A stretch of DNA of 64,000 nucleotides from Thermothielavioides terrestris NRRL 8126 (taxonomy: Eukaryota; Ascomycota; Sordariomycetes; Sordariales; Chaetomiaceae), in NCBI RefSeq assembly GCF_000226115.1, contig NC_016457.1, positions 1,178,001-1,242,000 of the forward strand. Direction: 5' to 3'. Of the stretch, positions 36,300 to 48,549 are shown piece by piece; positions within the stretch are counted from its first letter, which is position 1; each line of letters opens with the position of its first letter. The translations under genes were made by a program, and so were the position numbers. The notes under the pieces are model-generated. The model was not told where the DNA came from. It made no database searches and saw only the letters and a list, made by a program, of their open reading frames with translations.

Positions 36300-38330
36300 G
36301 TGTGGACTGGGGGCGTAGTCCAAAGAGTGAATGATACGGAATGATACGCTAGAAGTGCAACTCCAGGTGCACAGCAAATCTTGGAATTGACGAAACGAGC
36401 GGCGCTCTGCTCTCTCTGCTCTCGATATTGTCTGTCAAGGCTGAGACAGACGTTCGGCAGCAGCACCACTTGTCGAGGGATATCGACATTTTTGACGGTG
36501 CCCTGGGGGGGTGGGCGTCGGGGCGTCCCATGGCCCGACCGACCGCGGAGTTAAAGGCCGGGATCTCCACCGGCTCCCCCGGCGCATCCGCGCTCGCCGA
36601 TCTTTTGGATCCTTCCTGTGGAGAGGCCAGGCACAACCACGTGGGCGCAGCGGCATCTGACGGTTGCCTGCTCAGCAGCTGCCAGCTACCAGCTGCTGTC
36701 GCCTGTCCACCGCAGTTGCCCACCGCAAGCAGCCACAGCGGCTGACGCGGCGGCCATTTCTGGCTCCCAGCAGTCTCAAGTAGATTCAGTGATTATCTTA
36801 ACCTTTAGCCAAACTAACCGCCCGCAGCGTCGCACGCGGTTACCGGCCGCACGTGGGAGATAATAAACAGTGCCTCGCCAGTAGAGAGCGTGTAGCCTGA
36901 AGCCTTCGAGAAGGGTAAGTACACGTTATACTCTGTAGTCCGTAGGGGCGGGCAGTGAGTGCTTGCAAGTCGGGTTTGTCGTCCGTTCTGCCCGGACCGA
37001 CTTTCCACACCTGGAGAAAACGGGAGCTCTTACACTATCTCGCCCCCTGCAATGCATGGAACATGTTGTTACCATGCTCAGAGGGGGTTGCAACGGAAGC
37101 TCATCCCCGCCGATCCTCATCCGGTGTCGCGTGGAAGTACCTACTGTGCAGTAGGGCACTGCATACCATGTCCTCTGCCAGGTAGTATACTGTCCTATCG
37201 CGCGCGCTGTGTATGGAATCACTGCACTCTGCATACCATATGCTCCATACCTATCATGCCCGCCCCATCCTTTCTGACAGCCCACCGCGTTGTTCTAATT
37301 ATACCAAGTAAACAGAACAGTTCCGGCGTCGGCGAAGCCGATCACCCACCGAACATAGCATATTTATTACTACACTACACGTGTAGTATGAGCTGACCAC
37401 CACGTCGACAAGACGGATTTACACTCCACAGATATGCCCTAGTGACACGAAGAATCTCAATCCCGACACCCCTGATCTTCTTAACCGCCCACCCCTTCCT
37501 CACCCAAAAAAAGGACAGGACCCTATCACAGTAGGGCCGCAAGAACTGGCGGTGTCATACCTGACCCACCAGCTTGCCAGAGCACGGATACCGAGTTAGT
37601 CGCGACATGCGGTGCAGGAGGACGAGACGGAATCCGTCCAACTCCGTGCCTGCCGCTACCGCTACCGCGTGCCCCTTGCGCTATGCAACATCCACGTTAC
37701 CTGGTAGTTAGCTAAGTAGCGGCTCAAGCAGTTGATTTAGTGGAGCTGGGATTGAACAAGAGCACACAGTCGTTACATTGATTATTGAGCCAGAGTCTAG
37801 CGCGATGCCAATTCATCCAGTTGTCAGGGCAGATCCCAACAAGAACAAGGGCGAGACGGGGGTCGCCATGACGCGGAAGACAGCAGTTGTCTAGAGAGAA
37901 AGAACCAAGGTATTCAAGGTATTCCAACTAGCGTGACGTTCGTGGTAGACTAGGTAGCACATACAAAACAGAACTTGCGACGGCAAGGATAGCGGTGGAC
38001 GCTATAGAAAAGGGGAGCCGAATGACAGCTCGACGACAGTGATCAAAAGAGTCCCTTTCAACTCCCAACTTGACCTGGAACCGTTTGACCCTAAATCCAT
38101 CCAACCCAAATATATATCAAAGTAGAATCAAATGAGAATCCCATCCCATCCAGTCTCCAAACCTCCTTGCAGAGAACTCCCTTGGGAAATCGTGTGCAAA
38201 CACCAAGCCCGCCAAACAAGCACCTGCAGGTGGGATATCGCAAACAGGAACCAAGAATCCCAACGTAGCATCGGCAACAGCCCGCTCATCATTCATAACC
38301 AAGCCCGGAGAAAACCGTGACACAGCCCCG
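36300..38330. other. Long intergenic region
   Basis: Promoter of the Pgc1-type gene and 3' flank of the FacB-type gene. Contains a perfect 14-bp palindrome at 37374-37387. No gene recognised. Confidence 0.5.
37374..37387. promoter_or_regulatory. Perfect palindrome ACTACACGTGTAGT
   Basis: A 14-bp self-complementary site centred on CACGTG, the E-box bound by bHLH factors. It is over 900 bp from the nearest gene end, so any role is open. Confidence 0.3.
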
Positions 38331-41155
38331 TCATAGCCCAAACCCATCCAAGCCATCCAGCACGTACCCGTCCGCCGTCGTCGACGCCGGAATGAGCGGG
38401 TTCCTGAAATCCATGCTGCCCACGCTGATGAGATCGTCGCTCGAGCTCAGACCGTCCTCGCTCAGGCTGACCACGCTGTGCGATGAGCCGGTGCCGGGCG
38501 GCGCATAATCGCCCAGGTGGAGCCCCGTCAGATCCCACGAGTCGGGCGACCACGCCGCGGGGGTGGCCGTCGTGGCTGACACGGGGGTCTCCGCCAGCGC
38601 AAGCCCCGGCCCGCCGTAGATCGCGTCGTAGACGTTGAGCTGGCCGCCCTCGATCGAGCCGAGCAGCGCCTCCCACTCGGCTGTCGACACGCCGGATCCC
38701 TTGTGCAGTTGCGTGTACAGATGGGCCTGCTGCGCGTGCGTCACCGATGGGTAAGGACCGCGTGTGTGGACGGGAGACGTCGGTTGGGACCGTGAGTCGA
38801 GGTGCAAGTAGTCCATGGCCTGCCTGGCATTGGGAGACGTCGAGAGGCGCGCGAGCATGGCTGCTTGCGCGGCCTGCGCCTGGCTCAGAGATAGCCTGTG
38901 ATCACGTTGTGAAAGGGGCAGCGCTGGCCTCGGGCTGTCGAATGATCCTCTGGAGCGCGCGGGTAGTGGGCCGGCTGCTCTCTGCTGAACGTGCGCCGAC
39001 ATCGTCATCCTGCGCAGCTTCTCTTGCTGCGCCAGTAGATCGGTCTCGCTCATGCTAGCGGCAAGCTGGCGGCCGAGCGTTGGATGCCCCTTGTGGCTTG
39101 TCGTCGACGAAGTCCGCGGCGGGGGCGGGGCGGCAAGACAGGTATCCGGGCTTTGACTCGACGGCGTTGGCAAGGACTGCGGCGGTGGCTCATCGATCGT
39201 GATCAGCGTCCCAGCGACCTTCTTGAGGCTATAGCAGCCCGGCGCTTTCGCCTTCTCGGCAGCCTTGATGATCGCGTTCACCAGCTTCTCGTTGTCTTTG
39301 AGCAGCTTACTGTCCTGCTTGAGGTCCATCGTCTGGTAGAGCAGAACCATGCCGCAGAGAACAAGCGTGTCGGCCTTATTTAGGCAGAAGGAGAAGGACA
39401 TGTTCCGTTCCTCGAGCAGCTGGATGATCTGGATCATGTGCTTGCTCGACTCGCCAACCGAGATCAAGGCGGGAGCAGCCTTAGGCCCGAGACTAGATGT
39501 TACGGCAGGGCGGAAGATGAGAGTGCGAATGTAGTAGTACGCAAGAGCCTGAGGCGATGTCAGTCGTGTGCGTCCCTTGTTCATTCAAGCGGCCCACTAC
39601 CCACCAGGATCGGCGACCTGCTGCCTGTAACATCGGTCGACGGCTTATCTTGCTTGAAGGTGAGCTTGAGATGCTGAGGCAGCTTCTCATACCAGTCGTC
39701 GAGCTCAACACCGAGGGCAGATAGCTGCTGGAGCGAAAGCTCGTGTGAGGATGCCGAGGGATAGATCTTCTCTAGCACCTTGCCAAGAATTCGGGAACAC
39801 CGGAACAAAGCTAACGCGTTGGAAAGCCGCGTAGCCTCACCCGGAAGGCTGGGCTGGAAGCCTTTCTCGGTCACATACTCGTCGTCGGTGTCGGATGGGA
39901 ACTCCGCGTGGACGTCTTCCTCTTTCAGCAGCTTTGGGAGGCCGAGGATGGCGGCGGAGAAGCTACGGCTATCAGCAAGGGTCGGGCGACGAGAACAAAT
40001 GTGGGGGCAGCATACCAGTCAAGCACATAGAGAGTCCAGAACACCTTCTTCCGGGTCTCAATGGTAAGCACGCCGAACGAGAAGCGCTTTTGGCTCTGGT
40101 GCAATCCGAGCCGGTGAGATAGCCCGACGGCGATGCCCTTGTAATGCTGCAGTCTCTTGTAGTCCGCCCGGATGGTGCAGTACATCAGCGCCAGCAGCAG
40201 ACACTGCAGAGTCATCATGGTGTTATCCATGAGGACGGCCTCAAGCGACCGCTGCCATTGCTGTTCGCAGGCAGCGACTTGTTGAAGGTCGGGCTGCTCG
40301 CCTGACAACGCGGCAATGCTGAAGACCAGGTAGAGTTGCGCAAGCTTGTGATTGTTCTTGACTTTCTCCGGGTCCGCGACGAATTCCTCGTAGACGCGAA
40401 GGAACGTCGGCTTGTGCAGCACGGGGAAGAGCGGCGCCCACTCCTGGAAGTAGACGTTGACGCACCGGTCTGAGAGCAACCGTGGCGGTATTCTCATGGT
40501 GGGAGCAGGCGGCTTGGCTGTGAGCGGGTAACATCCCTGGATGTGCAAGAAAGCCTCTGGGTTGAAGTCGGAGCAAGGCTTGCCACTCTCCTGCATCTTG
40601 CGCTTGAAAGATTCTGACGGCAGCGGGTCAGCAAGCCAGGCTACGTGACGACCGGAAGGAGTTTGACGAACCAATGAATGCGCGGCCGCTGGACGCGCCC
40701 ATGAAATAAGAATCTGAATTCTCGACACCCAGCAAAAGGGGCGAGGCTTGGACCCGGAACGTGTCCTCCTTTGCCGGCGCAGCAGCATCTTTCTTCACTT
40801 CGGCAGCCGGAGGTGTTTGGAACTGCTCGGTTGGGGACCGCCGATTGTCGTGCATCCTCGACAGCATGTCGATTTTCTCGTCCTTTTCGTCCAACAGGTC
40901 CTTGAGCTCCCGCACCTCGGCCTCTAACGCCCGCACACGCTCCTCCAATGACTCGGTGTAGCCGCGCGGGAAGGCACGACGGCTGAGCTTGTCGCTGGTG
41001 CGGCACTCGAAGCCGACATTGGCGCACTGCGAGCAGCAGGGGCGGATTCCATCGCACCGTATCTTTTTGCTGCGGCACCGGTCACAGGCTTGGGCAATGC
41101 GGCTCTGCGAGCTGTTGCCCACCTTGATGACTTTCATGGGTAGAATTCCCGGCAT
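38331..41155 (-). CDS. facB: FacB/ACU-15 (Cat8-like) acetate-utilisation transcription activator
   Basis: Four exons (40672-41155, 40016-40613, 39605-39962, 38331-39548) encode 885 residues. The Zn2Cys6 cluster is at residues 24-51 ([14 protein letters not shown]...[11 protein letters not shown]). It is followed by [22 protein letters not shown] and a coiled coil to about 105 ([19 protein letters not shown]), the linker/dimerisation pattern of FacB and Cat8. The middle homology region runs from [14 protein letters not shown] (built across exons 1/2) through [18 protein letters not shown] to [16 protein letters not shown]. The C-terminal third is Gln/Ser/Pro-rich with an acidic end, a likely activation domain. 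These factors switch on acetyl-CoA synthetase, glyoxylate-cycle and gluconeogenic genes when acetate is the carbon source, under glucose repression. The start is the first ATG in frame before the cluster; 41137 is an alternative. Confidence 0.88.
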
Positions 41156-43681
41156 TTTGGGCACCGTGTCGTTTCGTCCTTCCCCCCACTCAATTTTGTC
41201 GCATTCGCGCAGTCAGATCGCGGGGTTCGTTCGTCCGAACGGCGCAGCAGGAAGCCGCGCCAGGGAGAGAGGTGGCGTCCTGTCGACCCGAGGCGCGCGC
41301 AAGTCTGCTTGAGCGAACAGTCGAAAACGTCGACTCCAGCCTCAACGATGCTCAAACCCCTGTTTGAACAATCACAACGGGGGTAGGGACCATCGACAAA
41401 AAGTTTGCACTCGGATCGCGGTTGTCGACTCGGCGAGACCGAAACAATGGGAAAGCGAGGATATGGAGGGCGGGGCCAGAGGTTATAACGGCGGCTTGCA
41501 GGCAGGTGCAGTGAGCGAGGGAAAATTGGGCGAGTGGCAGCCAGGCAGGCAGGTGGCTCCCGCCTAGCCGGTCACTGCGCAAGAAAACTGTGGGGGAAAA
41601 TTGGAACGAACCAGTCAGCATTCAACAAGGCCGGGGTATGGGGGTCCAGCAGGGGTTTTAGTTGCTGGGGAAGGAGCACCGTTGATTGGCCAGGGACTTG
41701 GCCGCCAACGCCAACGCGGCCAAGCTCCGCTTCCCCAGGTCATGGAGGAAATCTGGGGAGAACAGGGATGCTGCGTGAGCAAGCCCTGGTCCTCACTCAT
41801 GATCGTGCGTCTGGCGGGGGACTCGGATTCCAAGTCGACTCCTGCAATTGTGGGCGCTGCGGAATACTCCGGTTCTTGTACACTACACTACTTGGTAGTT
41901 TGTGTATGCACGCCACTCTTGCCAGCGTTTGCCGCTCATCAGATCAAGGTGTGGGCAATTGAAGCTCTGGGCTAGCTCGGACTTTGCCATGCACCCTGAA
42001 TGGCACCATCCAGAGCAACCAGCCTTCCCATCTCCGGTCTTGGAGTGAGGAACCCAGATTAGCCCATATATATCCCAACATGGCCAAAACCCAAAATAGC
42101 GAGCTTGCGCCGTTTCGCGAGAACAGTTCCCAACCCTAAGGTGAGGTGCTTCATCAGGAGTGGCCGGCTTCGATCAAGGACTGATCCGGTTTACGGTACC
42201 GAGTTCACCGTCACAGCTTGTACCGTATGCGGAATGACTCGGTTTTCGCGAGGTCGCCGGACGCTGCACCTGCACTAGTGTAAAAGGCGCCCCTGCAATT
42301 CAGGTGCGCGGAATGCAGCACTCACAGATCAAGCCAGGGCTTGCAGCGGAGTCCGGACTGTGTGACACTCAAACTGTGGCTAATGGTGAGCAGTCATATC
42401 AACTAGCAATACGGAGTTGAGTATCTCAATCCCATGCCGTGGGGTTAATGGCTCCTTCATATTCTTACTGGGTATCAAAGTCTTTTCATATAGGTTCCGT
42501 ACGAAGCACATCCGTTAATCGGAAATACCGTGTGTGATTAAATGACAGTCGGTTCCGCTTCCCGACTGACCCCAGTCAGGACGGAATTTGCGGAACTCAA
42601 CCCGTTCATTGGGGATAGCTGATCGGAGGCGACGAAACGGTCGATATTTAGTGTAGTGTAGTGTAGCTTGATGAAACCCCAAGCCCTTCCAGAAGCTGCA
42701 ACGGTGGCAACCAAGCTTTTTGGCAGATTTGCCATGCGCCCACATGCCGCATCGCCTGTTCACCATGATACCCCGTTGCAGTTGGGGAAGACCGCAAGGT
42801 GAATCGGCCAGGAGTAGTAACGTGAAATCAACCTTCTCCCAACGACTAGCGCAGTTGATAGATGCGGCCGGAGACAGCGCCCTGAGTTTCCAACTCGTCC
42901 GATCTTTTCCTTCTCAGACAGACCAAATTAGGTAACACAGCCGCGGCATTGGTGACCGCGCACGAGAACGACCGCAGCCCAGCTCCGGTTCTTCGCGCAG
43001 ACCCCAACTTCCCCGCACGCTTTGGCTGTGGGCGGCTGCACGCCCGTTTTGTGGGAGATGGATGCCGGCAAAATTTACGAACCCTGTCGTTCTTGATATG
43101 GGGGACAGCATGCCCTACCCTGCCTTCGGGGAACGGCGGCAGATAACCTCGTGGCATTTTGATGCTAATGCGTCAGCTTCAATCTACATATAGTTAGGTG
43201 TAGTACGCAGAGCCATAAAGGCATTCCATTCCGGTTCAGGGTCCGTTCCCAGACTTCTCTCGCCCCCTTGCCTTTTTTGGTGGGCTGTCGTACAGTGCCG
43301 GCTTCCGATCATTCTCGTCGCCAGGGGCTGCCGATCGCCTCGAGGCTATGGCAAGCAGCGCCTTGCACAGTTTGCGACTAATTCTGCAGCGGTGTATGAA
43401 CTGCGTATGTAGTTCACTACAGTAAGATACCGCATTGTAAGGGGATGTGTTGAGCAACACTGCCTTCATTCCTTGTCCCCTCATTGGCGACCGAGATGCT
43501 TCCACGGCTCATCGCGGCAGACAGGAGCACTGCCTTTGGAGTTCAGGCGCAGAGGGACTATTCGAAGACGCTTAACTAGCGCCATTCCCAATAGATGTTT
43601 GCGTAGCTCTTCCTCAAGCCCGCGTGGCCTGACTTTGTTGGACGTCCCAAGTCCAAGACGCAAAGGTGAAGAAATCCTCAG
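41156..43681. other. Long intergenic region upstream of facB-type gene
   Basis: About 2.5 kb. It holds an AACCCTAA motif at 42132-42139 and a short TAGTG repeat at about 42653-42667. Open frames have no domains. A long promoter is usual for carbon-source regulators, but no specific site was proven. Confidence 0.5.
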
Positions 43682-45288
43682 CTAGCTGAAGTCGTCGGCC
43701 TCATTGGACGCCTCCTCGACGGCTTGATCCGATTCGGTAGCTTCCGTAAGTCCGAGGTAAGCCACCACGTTTTCGTCCTTCATTAGCGTGCTTCTCTGCA
43801 TCCCAACCTGTCAGCCTCTCACTAAACCAGATTCGTCTCCAAGGCGGTGCCGATCGTTATGCGGAGAACCGCTCCCCAGCATGTCATGTTGTTTTCTCAC
43901 CTCTTGTTCCAAGATTTTGATGGCATCGTCCAGAATTCTTGTTTCAATCTGACGGAGGAGCAGTGCGGCTCTGAAACAATCCTCCCGTTGCAAAGGGGTA
44001 GCTCGGTTGGGAGGCGTGCTCGACTGCAGGCGCTGGAGCTGATTTTGGAGATGCTCTTGGATGACCGTCACAACACGCAGTCGCAGGATGGCAGCAAGGG
44101 GGTGCGTCTGGATCAGGGACTCGAAGCCGGCTGTTCGATCTGTGACATCCTCGTCCTGCCAGAACACGCGTAGCTGTTGAGCGCCGTCGGTTTGCTGCAG
44201 GATGCGGAACTCTAGGCCGTCCTCCTCGTTGATACACATCAGATACGCGAACTCGCTCCGCCATCGGATCGACCCGTCACTCTCCCGGGCCACGTGGATT
44301 TTAGGCGCCTGGCCGAAGGCCACAAGTTTTGCCTTGGCTAGGGGGTCATCCGGAAACGGGCTGAGCGGCAGGACGAGGCTGTCGGCGGTTGACCGGGGGT
44401 CGATGAAACCGTAGCTAAACAGCATCTCGGCCGCGGACTTGGCATCGCCGTAGCTGATGGTGATCTCATCGCCCTCCGCGAGGCTGATTCCCGGCCTGAG
44501 CAGCAAGACTACGTCATCCTGGGGGTTCTCATCGTAGTACGCCGAAGGGGTGGCCGAGTGGTTGAGCATGTCGATGCATGGCACCATGGACTCCCCATGA
44601 ACGGGCAACTCCAGACACCGAGAGCGGTACAAGGCGTCGAGCCGAATCCAATCTGTAAACGAGACCGTGCCACCGTCCCAGAGCAGCTCGCGCCAACATG
44701 CGATGTCGGACGATTTCTCCACGATCTGAGCGAATTCAGCGTCCAGGGCCGAGATCTTGGCATTGACAGCAGCCTCGAGGGACGTCCCTTGGAGTAGCAA
44801 CCTCTCGTCCTCGGTCCACAGCGTGGGAACCAGCACCGTCTCTGGGAGGAACCGGAGGTACTCGGTCCAGGGATTCGAAACGCCCACTAGTGGTGGGCCG
44901 GACCGGGAAGTCATGGCGGTTTGGACCAGAAGAAAGAGCAACACGTCCGCTCGGCCGGACTGTCACGTTGTCAGCCTTGACATGCCGGTGTGAGGAAAAG
45001 AGACAGGGGATGTGATAGTACACGGCGTCCGACAGCGTCAAGGAGTTGCCGGAAGTTTTTGTCCTCCTTGGCGTACTCGCTGACAGCCGTAGAGTTGAGC
45101 ACGAGGTCGTGTGGCACGCTGATGAGAGCTGGGTTGTTGGAATCGGCATTTCCGGCGCTCAGGTCTGTCTTGCAGACCACACCATAACCCTTGCCCTCGA
45201 TACTTGCGACCTCGACCTGATTGAAAGAAACCTCGTTGAGGTGCACCCAAGCTGGGAGGTCCTGGATCGGGAGCGCTGGTCGAGGCAT
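43682..45288 (-). CDS. SET-domain protein lysine methyltransferase (SETD6/Rkm/Rubisco-LSMT-like)
   Basis: Three exons (45022-45288, 43901-44959, 43682-43795; introns 62 and 105 bp, phase 0) encode 479 residues. The N-terminal part reads GKGYGVVCKTDLSAG (start of SET). A long insert follows, then DMLNHSATPSAYYDENP, the NHS motif that binds S-adenosylmethionine, and DEITISYGDAKSAAEMLFSYGFI with the catalytic Tyr region. The C-terminal helical half is the substrate-binding domain of this subfamily. Members methylate lysines on ribosomal proteins, eEF1A or other non-histone targets; the substrate here cannot be told. The last exon (RSTLMKDENVVAYLGLTE...DDFS) is added because it follows a GTGAGA donor in phase; without it the frame would end in a random tail at 43811. 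Confidence 0.85.
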
Positions 45289-45782
45289 CCTCCGCGTCAG
45301 GGTATTGTCGCTGCGGATTTATAGGCTCGTCAGGTCTAGTTATTGCTCCTCGACTACAGCCAACCTTTCGTGATGGTTGGCAGAAGAGCTGTAGGCCTGG
45401 GTGACCAGCAAGGGGCGACGCGGGAATTGCTGGCCTGGCTTCAATGTCCCTGGGCTTTCCTTAGCCACGAACAGGGGTCCATGAGAGCAGAACAGGACAG
45501 GTTTACAAGACAGAACTATCCGGAAGATATGTCGTCCTGTAATACACCTCCTTTGAGCCCCAGGATGTTGCTTCAGTTCCTAGTCCGGTATCTGCGAGGT
45601 TGCCCCTCCCTGACTCGCAGGCTAAGAACGTGGTTATCGCTTATCAGGAAGCGGGGCTGATATTTTCGCCTACTCCGTACTGTGGAAGCGTCTCTCAGCA
45701 AGCTCTGACATTGAACCCCTGATAACTCGAGTTCCCCAACTCTTGGCTATCTTTTGGTGCGAGCACCTAGAATCACCCCAAG
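45289..45782. other. Divergent promoter: SET gene and GTPase gene
   Basis: A 494-bp shared promoter. No motif stands out. Confidence 0.55.
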
Positions 45783-47337
45783 ATGCCGCGCGACCCCTTA
45801 ATCGGCCTGGTCGGAAAGCCCAGCGCGGGCAAGTCCAGCACGCTCAACTCGCTCACGGACGCCTCTTCCAAAGTCGGTGGGTAGAAGCCACGCTGCCCTG
45901 TTACGATGCCGCGGCACCGAGACAGAGTCCTCAGGTTGCTGATCCTACCTCCTGTCCAGGAAACTTTCCGTACGCTCGCTCCCGTCCCCTGACACCGCCT
46001 TTCTACGCACTGCGCCGCGCCCCTTGCTAACCCCCGTCCCCTCCCGCGAGCACAGATTCACCACCATCGACCCGCAGCGTGCGATCGGCTACCTACAGAT
46101 CGACTGCGCCTGCGCGCGCTACGGCCTCAGCGACCGGTGCAAGCCCAACTACGGCGCATGCGTCAACGGGCGGCGCAGCGTGCCGATCGAGCTGCTGGAC
46201 GTGGCCGGGCTCGTGCCGGGCGCGCACCAGGGCAAGGGGCTGGGCAACAAGTTCCTGGACGACCTGCGTCACGCGGACGCGCTGATCCACGTGGTGGACG
46301 TGTCGGGCACGACCGACGCCGAGGGCAAGAACACGCGCGGCTACGACCCGAGCGTCGACATCGCCTGGCTGCGGAGCGAGATCGTCGCATGGATCCGCGG
46401 CAACCTGATGGAGAAGTGGGGGTCCATCAAGAGGAGGCATGTTGCGGCCAAGGCGACCGCCGTCGAGACGCTGCAGAATCAGTTCAGCGGGTACGGGAGT
46501 ACGAGCGCGGTGGTCGCGAGGACGCTGGACAAGCTGGGGCTGAAGGAGCCGTTGGAGGAGTGGAGTGGTGGGTTTTCGCCTCGCTGTGCTGGTGCCCAGA
46601 GATGCGCCGACTGTCTTCTTTTATGCTGACGGCAGTGGCCACTCCCTTTAGAGGAGACTATCGACCGTGTGGTGAACGCGTTTACCGACGAAAAGTTCCC
46701 GACGGTGATCGCGCTCAACAAGATCGACCACCCGGACGCCGATAAGAACATCGCCAAGATCGCCAAGATGCAGGACCCGAACACGATTGTACTCTGCTCC
46801 GCCATCTCCGAGATCTTCCTCCGGAAGATGGCCAAGCAGGGGTACATCCGCTATACAGAAGGCAGCGAGTTTGTGGACACGCGGGAAGATCTAATAGCGG
46901 CCGGCGACCCTGACGGTGGCGGGCTGAAAGAGCTCGACGAGAAGAACCGGAACAGGATAGAGAACCTCAAGGATATGGTTCTCTATCGGTTTGGCTCGAC
47001 AGGGGTGGTGCAGGTGCTCTCCAAGGCGGCTGAGATGCTGGGCTTGGTGCCCGTGTTTCCGGTCAGGAATACGACAACGTTCGGGTCAGGGGCGGGCGAC
47101 TCAAAGTACGTGTTCCGGGACTGCGTCTTAGTGAAGAAGAACTCGACCGTGGCCGACGTGGCCAGGAAGGTTATGGGCGATGCGCCAATTGCCTACATAG
47201 AGGGGCCCGGTGGGATACGAGTTGCAGAAGACCAGGTCGTGGCTGTCGGGAAGAATGATGTAAGTTTCCAGAGTCCAGTTGACTACGACATACAGCTGAC
47301 TTCGATAAAGATACTGTCCTTCAAAATAGGGAAATAG
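45783..47337 (+). CDS. Obg/YchF-like GTPase with TGS domain (YGR210C family)
   Basis: Five exons (45783-45876, 45960-45969, 46056-46567, 46652-47259, 47311-47337) encode 416 residues. Exon 2 is a 10-nt microexon; without it GNFPFTTIDP cannot be formed. G1 is GKPSAGKSS (11-19), G2 FPFTTIDP, G3 [20 protein letters not shown]4 NKID. The C-terminal TGS region ends in [30 protein letters not shown]. It is close in length to yeast Ygr210c (411 residues), a predicted translation-associated P-loop GTPase separate from Ola1 and the Drg proteins. The last intron (47260-47310) is 51 bp, in frame and without stop, so retention only adds 17 residues before FKIGK. No function has been proven for the family. 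Confidence 0.9.
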
Positions 47338-47760
47338 CACGGCCACTGCCAACCAGGGGTAACAATATCTTTGTGCTCGGCACAAGTGTTCGGGATACCT
47401 GCCGAGGCAGCCGGTGTACACTGTTCCGTGCATCGGATCGTACACTACCCGGCGCACCGGAATCTGAGCCGCCATCGTGCGGCCGATGCCAGGGTCGCGA
47501 TCCCCGCACCATTACAACGTCCGGGAATCTCGGAACGGATGGATCGGGAGCGCATTCCAATCCACCCTGGTGATTGAAGGGTTCGGGAGAGCATGCGGTC
47601 TGCCAAATGCCGGTCCAATCGCTCATAAGCCATTGCGAATCCATGCTCAATTCGTGACGCAGCACCTCTCGGGTATCGTGGTATTGACAGGGTCGAAGTT
47701 GAGCTCGGCGCCCATGACAAGGCACAAAACATCATAAGGATCGAGAGAGGCTGTGGGAAA

Positions 47761-47792
<32 letters not shown>

Positions 47793-48214
47793 TGCAAAAA
47801 GGAGGCAAACGAAAAACGTCAACCCCGCGACCCGATCATGGCTTCATGAATCCCTTGAAAAGCACCTTCCCCATATCCCCGTCCGCTCTCGACCACGACC
47901 ATCTTCCGCGTCCCGCCCGCCTGCAAAGACAGGCCCCGTGATCAGCGATTGCCGATGGGATCTAGCGCCAAGTGGGCTGATGAGTGGGGCTGCGTCCCCG
48001 GCACCCATTACGTCATTGGCTTTCTTTCGCTGCAGTGCCGGCCCCACACAGGGACCAGGGGTAGGTAGCTTCTGAAGCTTTCTCGCTCGTTGGGATCTGT
48101 TCGTTGGGCCCAACCAGTTTTTCCCACCGGTTCGGTTCGTTGGTGGGATGCTGGCTGCTGCTGCGGTGCAGTGCAGAAAGGGCTAGACGCCCAGGGTTCG
48201 GGGGTCGCGGCGGT
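47338..48214. other. Convergent intergenic region
   Basis: 3' flanks of the GTPase gene (+) and PMP3 (-). A run of 20 A at 47758-47777 is followed by GAAAA repeats. No gene seen. Confidence 0.6.
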
Positions 48215-48549
48215 CTAGTATTTGCAGATGATGTACAGGGCGTGGATGATGCCCGGGATGTACTGCGGCGAACGGACAGGCGGTCAGCTTCTTTTGGAAA
48301 AGATTCATGGTAATTGGGTAAGGAGTTGGGGAAAAGGGAATAGAACGTACGCCGAGGATGGTCAGCAGGATGTTGATCAGCAGGTCGGCATCGCACCCGC
48401 GCTCGAGGAAGACGCCGAGCGGCGGGAGGATGATGGCGAAGATGATCTTGCAGATGTCGCTGGAGCGTGGGGAGGAGGTGGTCAGCGATGAGTAGGGTGG
48501 TTCAAGGTGGTGGCGGGAATGAGAGCGCTTACCTGGCAGTGAAAGGCAT
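48215..48549 (-). CDS. PMP3: Plasma-membrane proteolipid Pmp3
   Basis: Three small exons (48533-48549, 48351-48459, 48215-48262) encode 57 residues. The protein reads MPFTASDICKIIFAIILPPLGVF, then LERGCDADLLINILLTILG and YIPGIIHALYIICKY. It has two hydrophobic spans joined by the charged loop ERGCDAD, the UPF0057/Pmp3 signature. In yeast and plants such proteins sit in the plasma membrane and limit Na+/K+ influx by controlling membrane potential under salt stress. Exon 1 holds only five codons plus two bases. All three junctions restore the highly conserved family sequence. Confidence 0.95.

Noticed and set aside
43811..43900. Extended C-terminus of the SET protein to the stop at 43811
   Set aside because: The frame past EQE is random, while splicing the GTGAGA donor to 43795 gives a conserved-looking tail.
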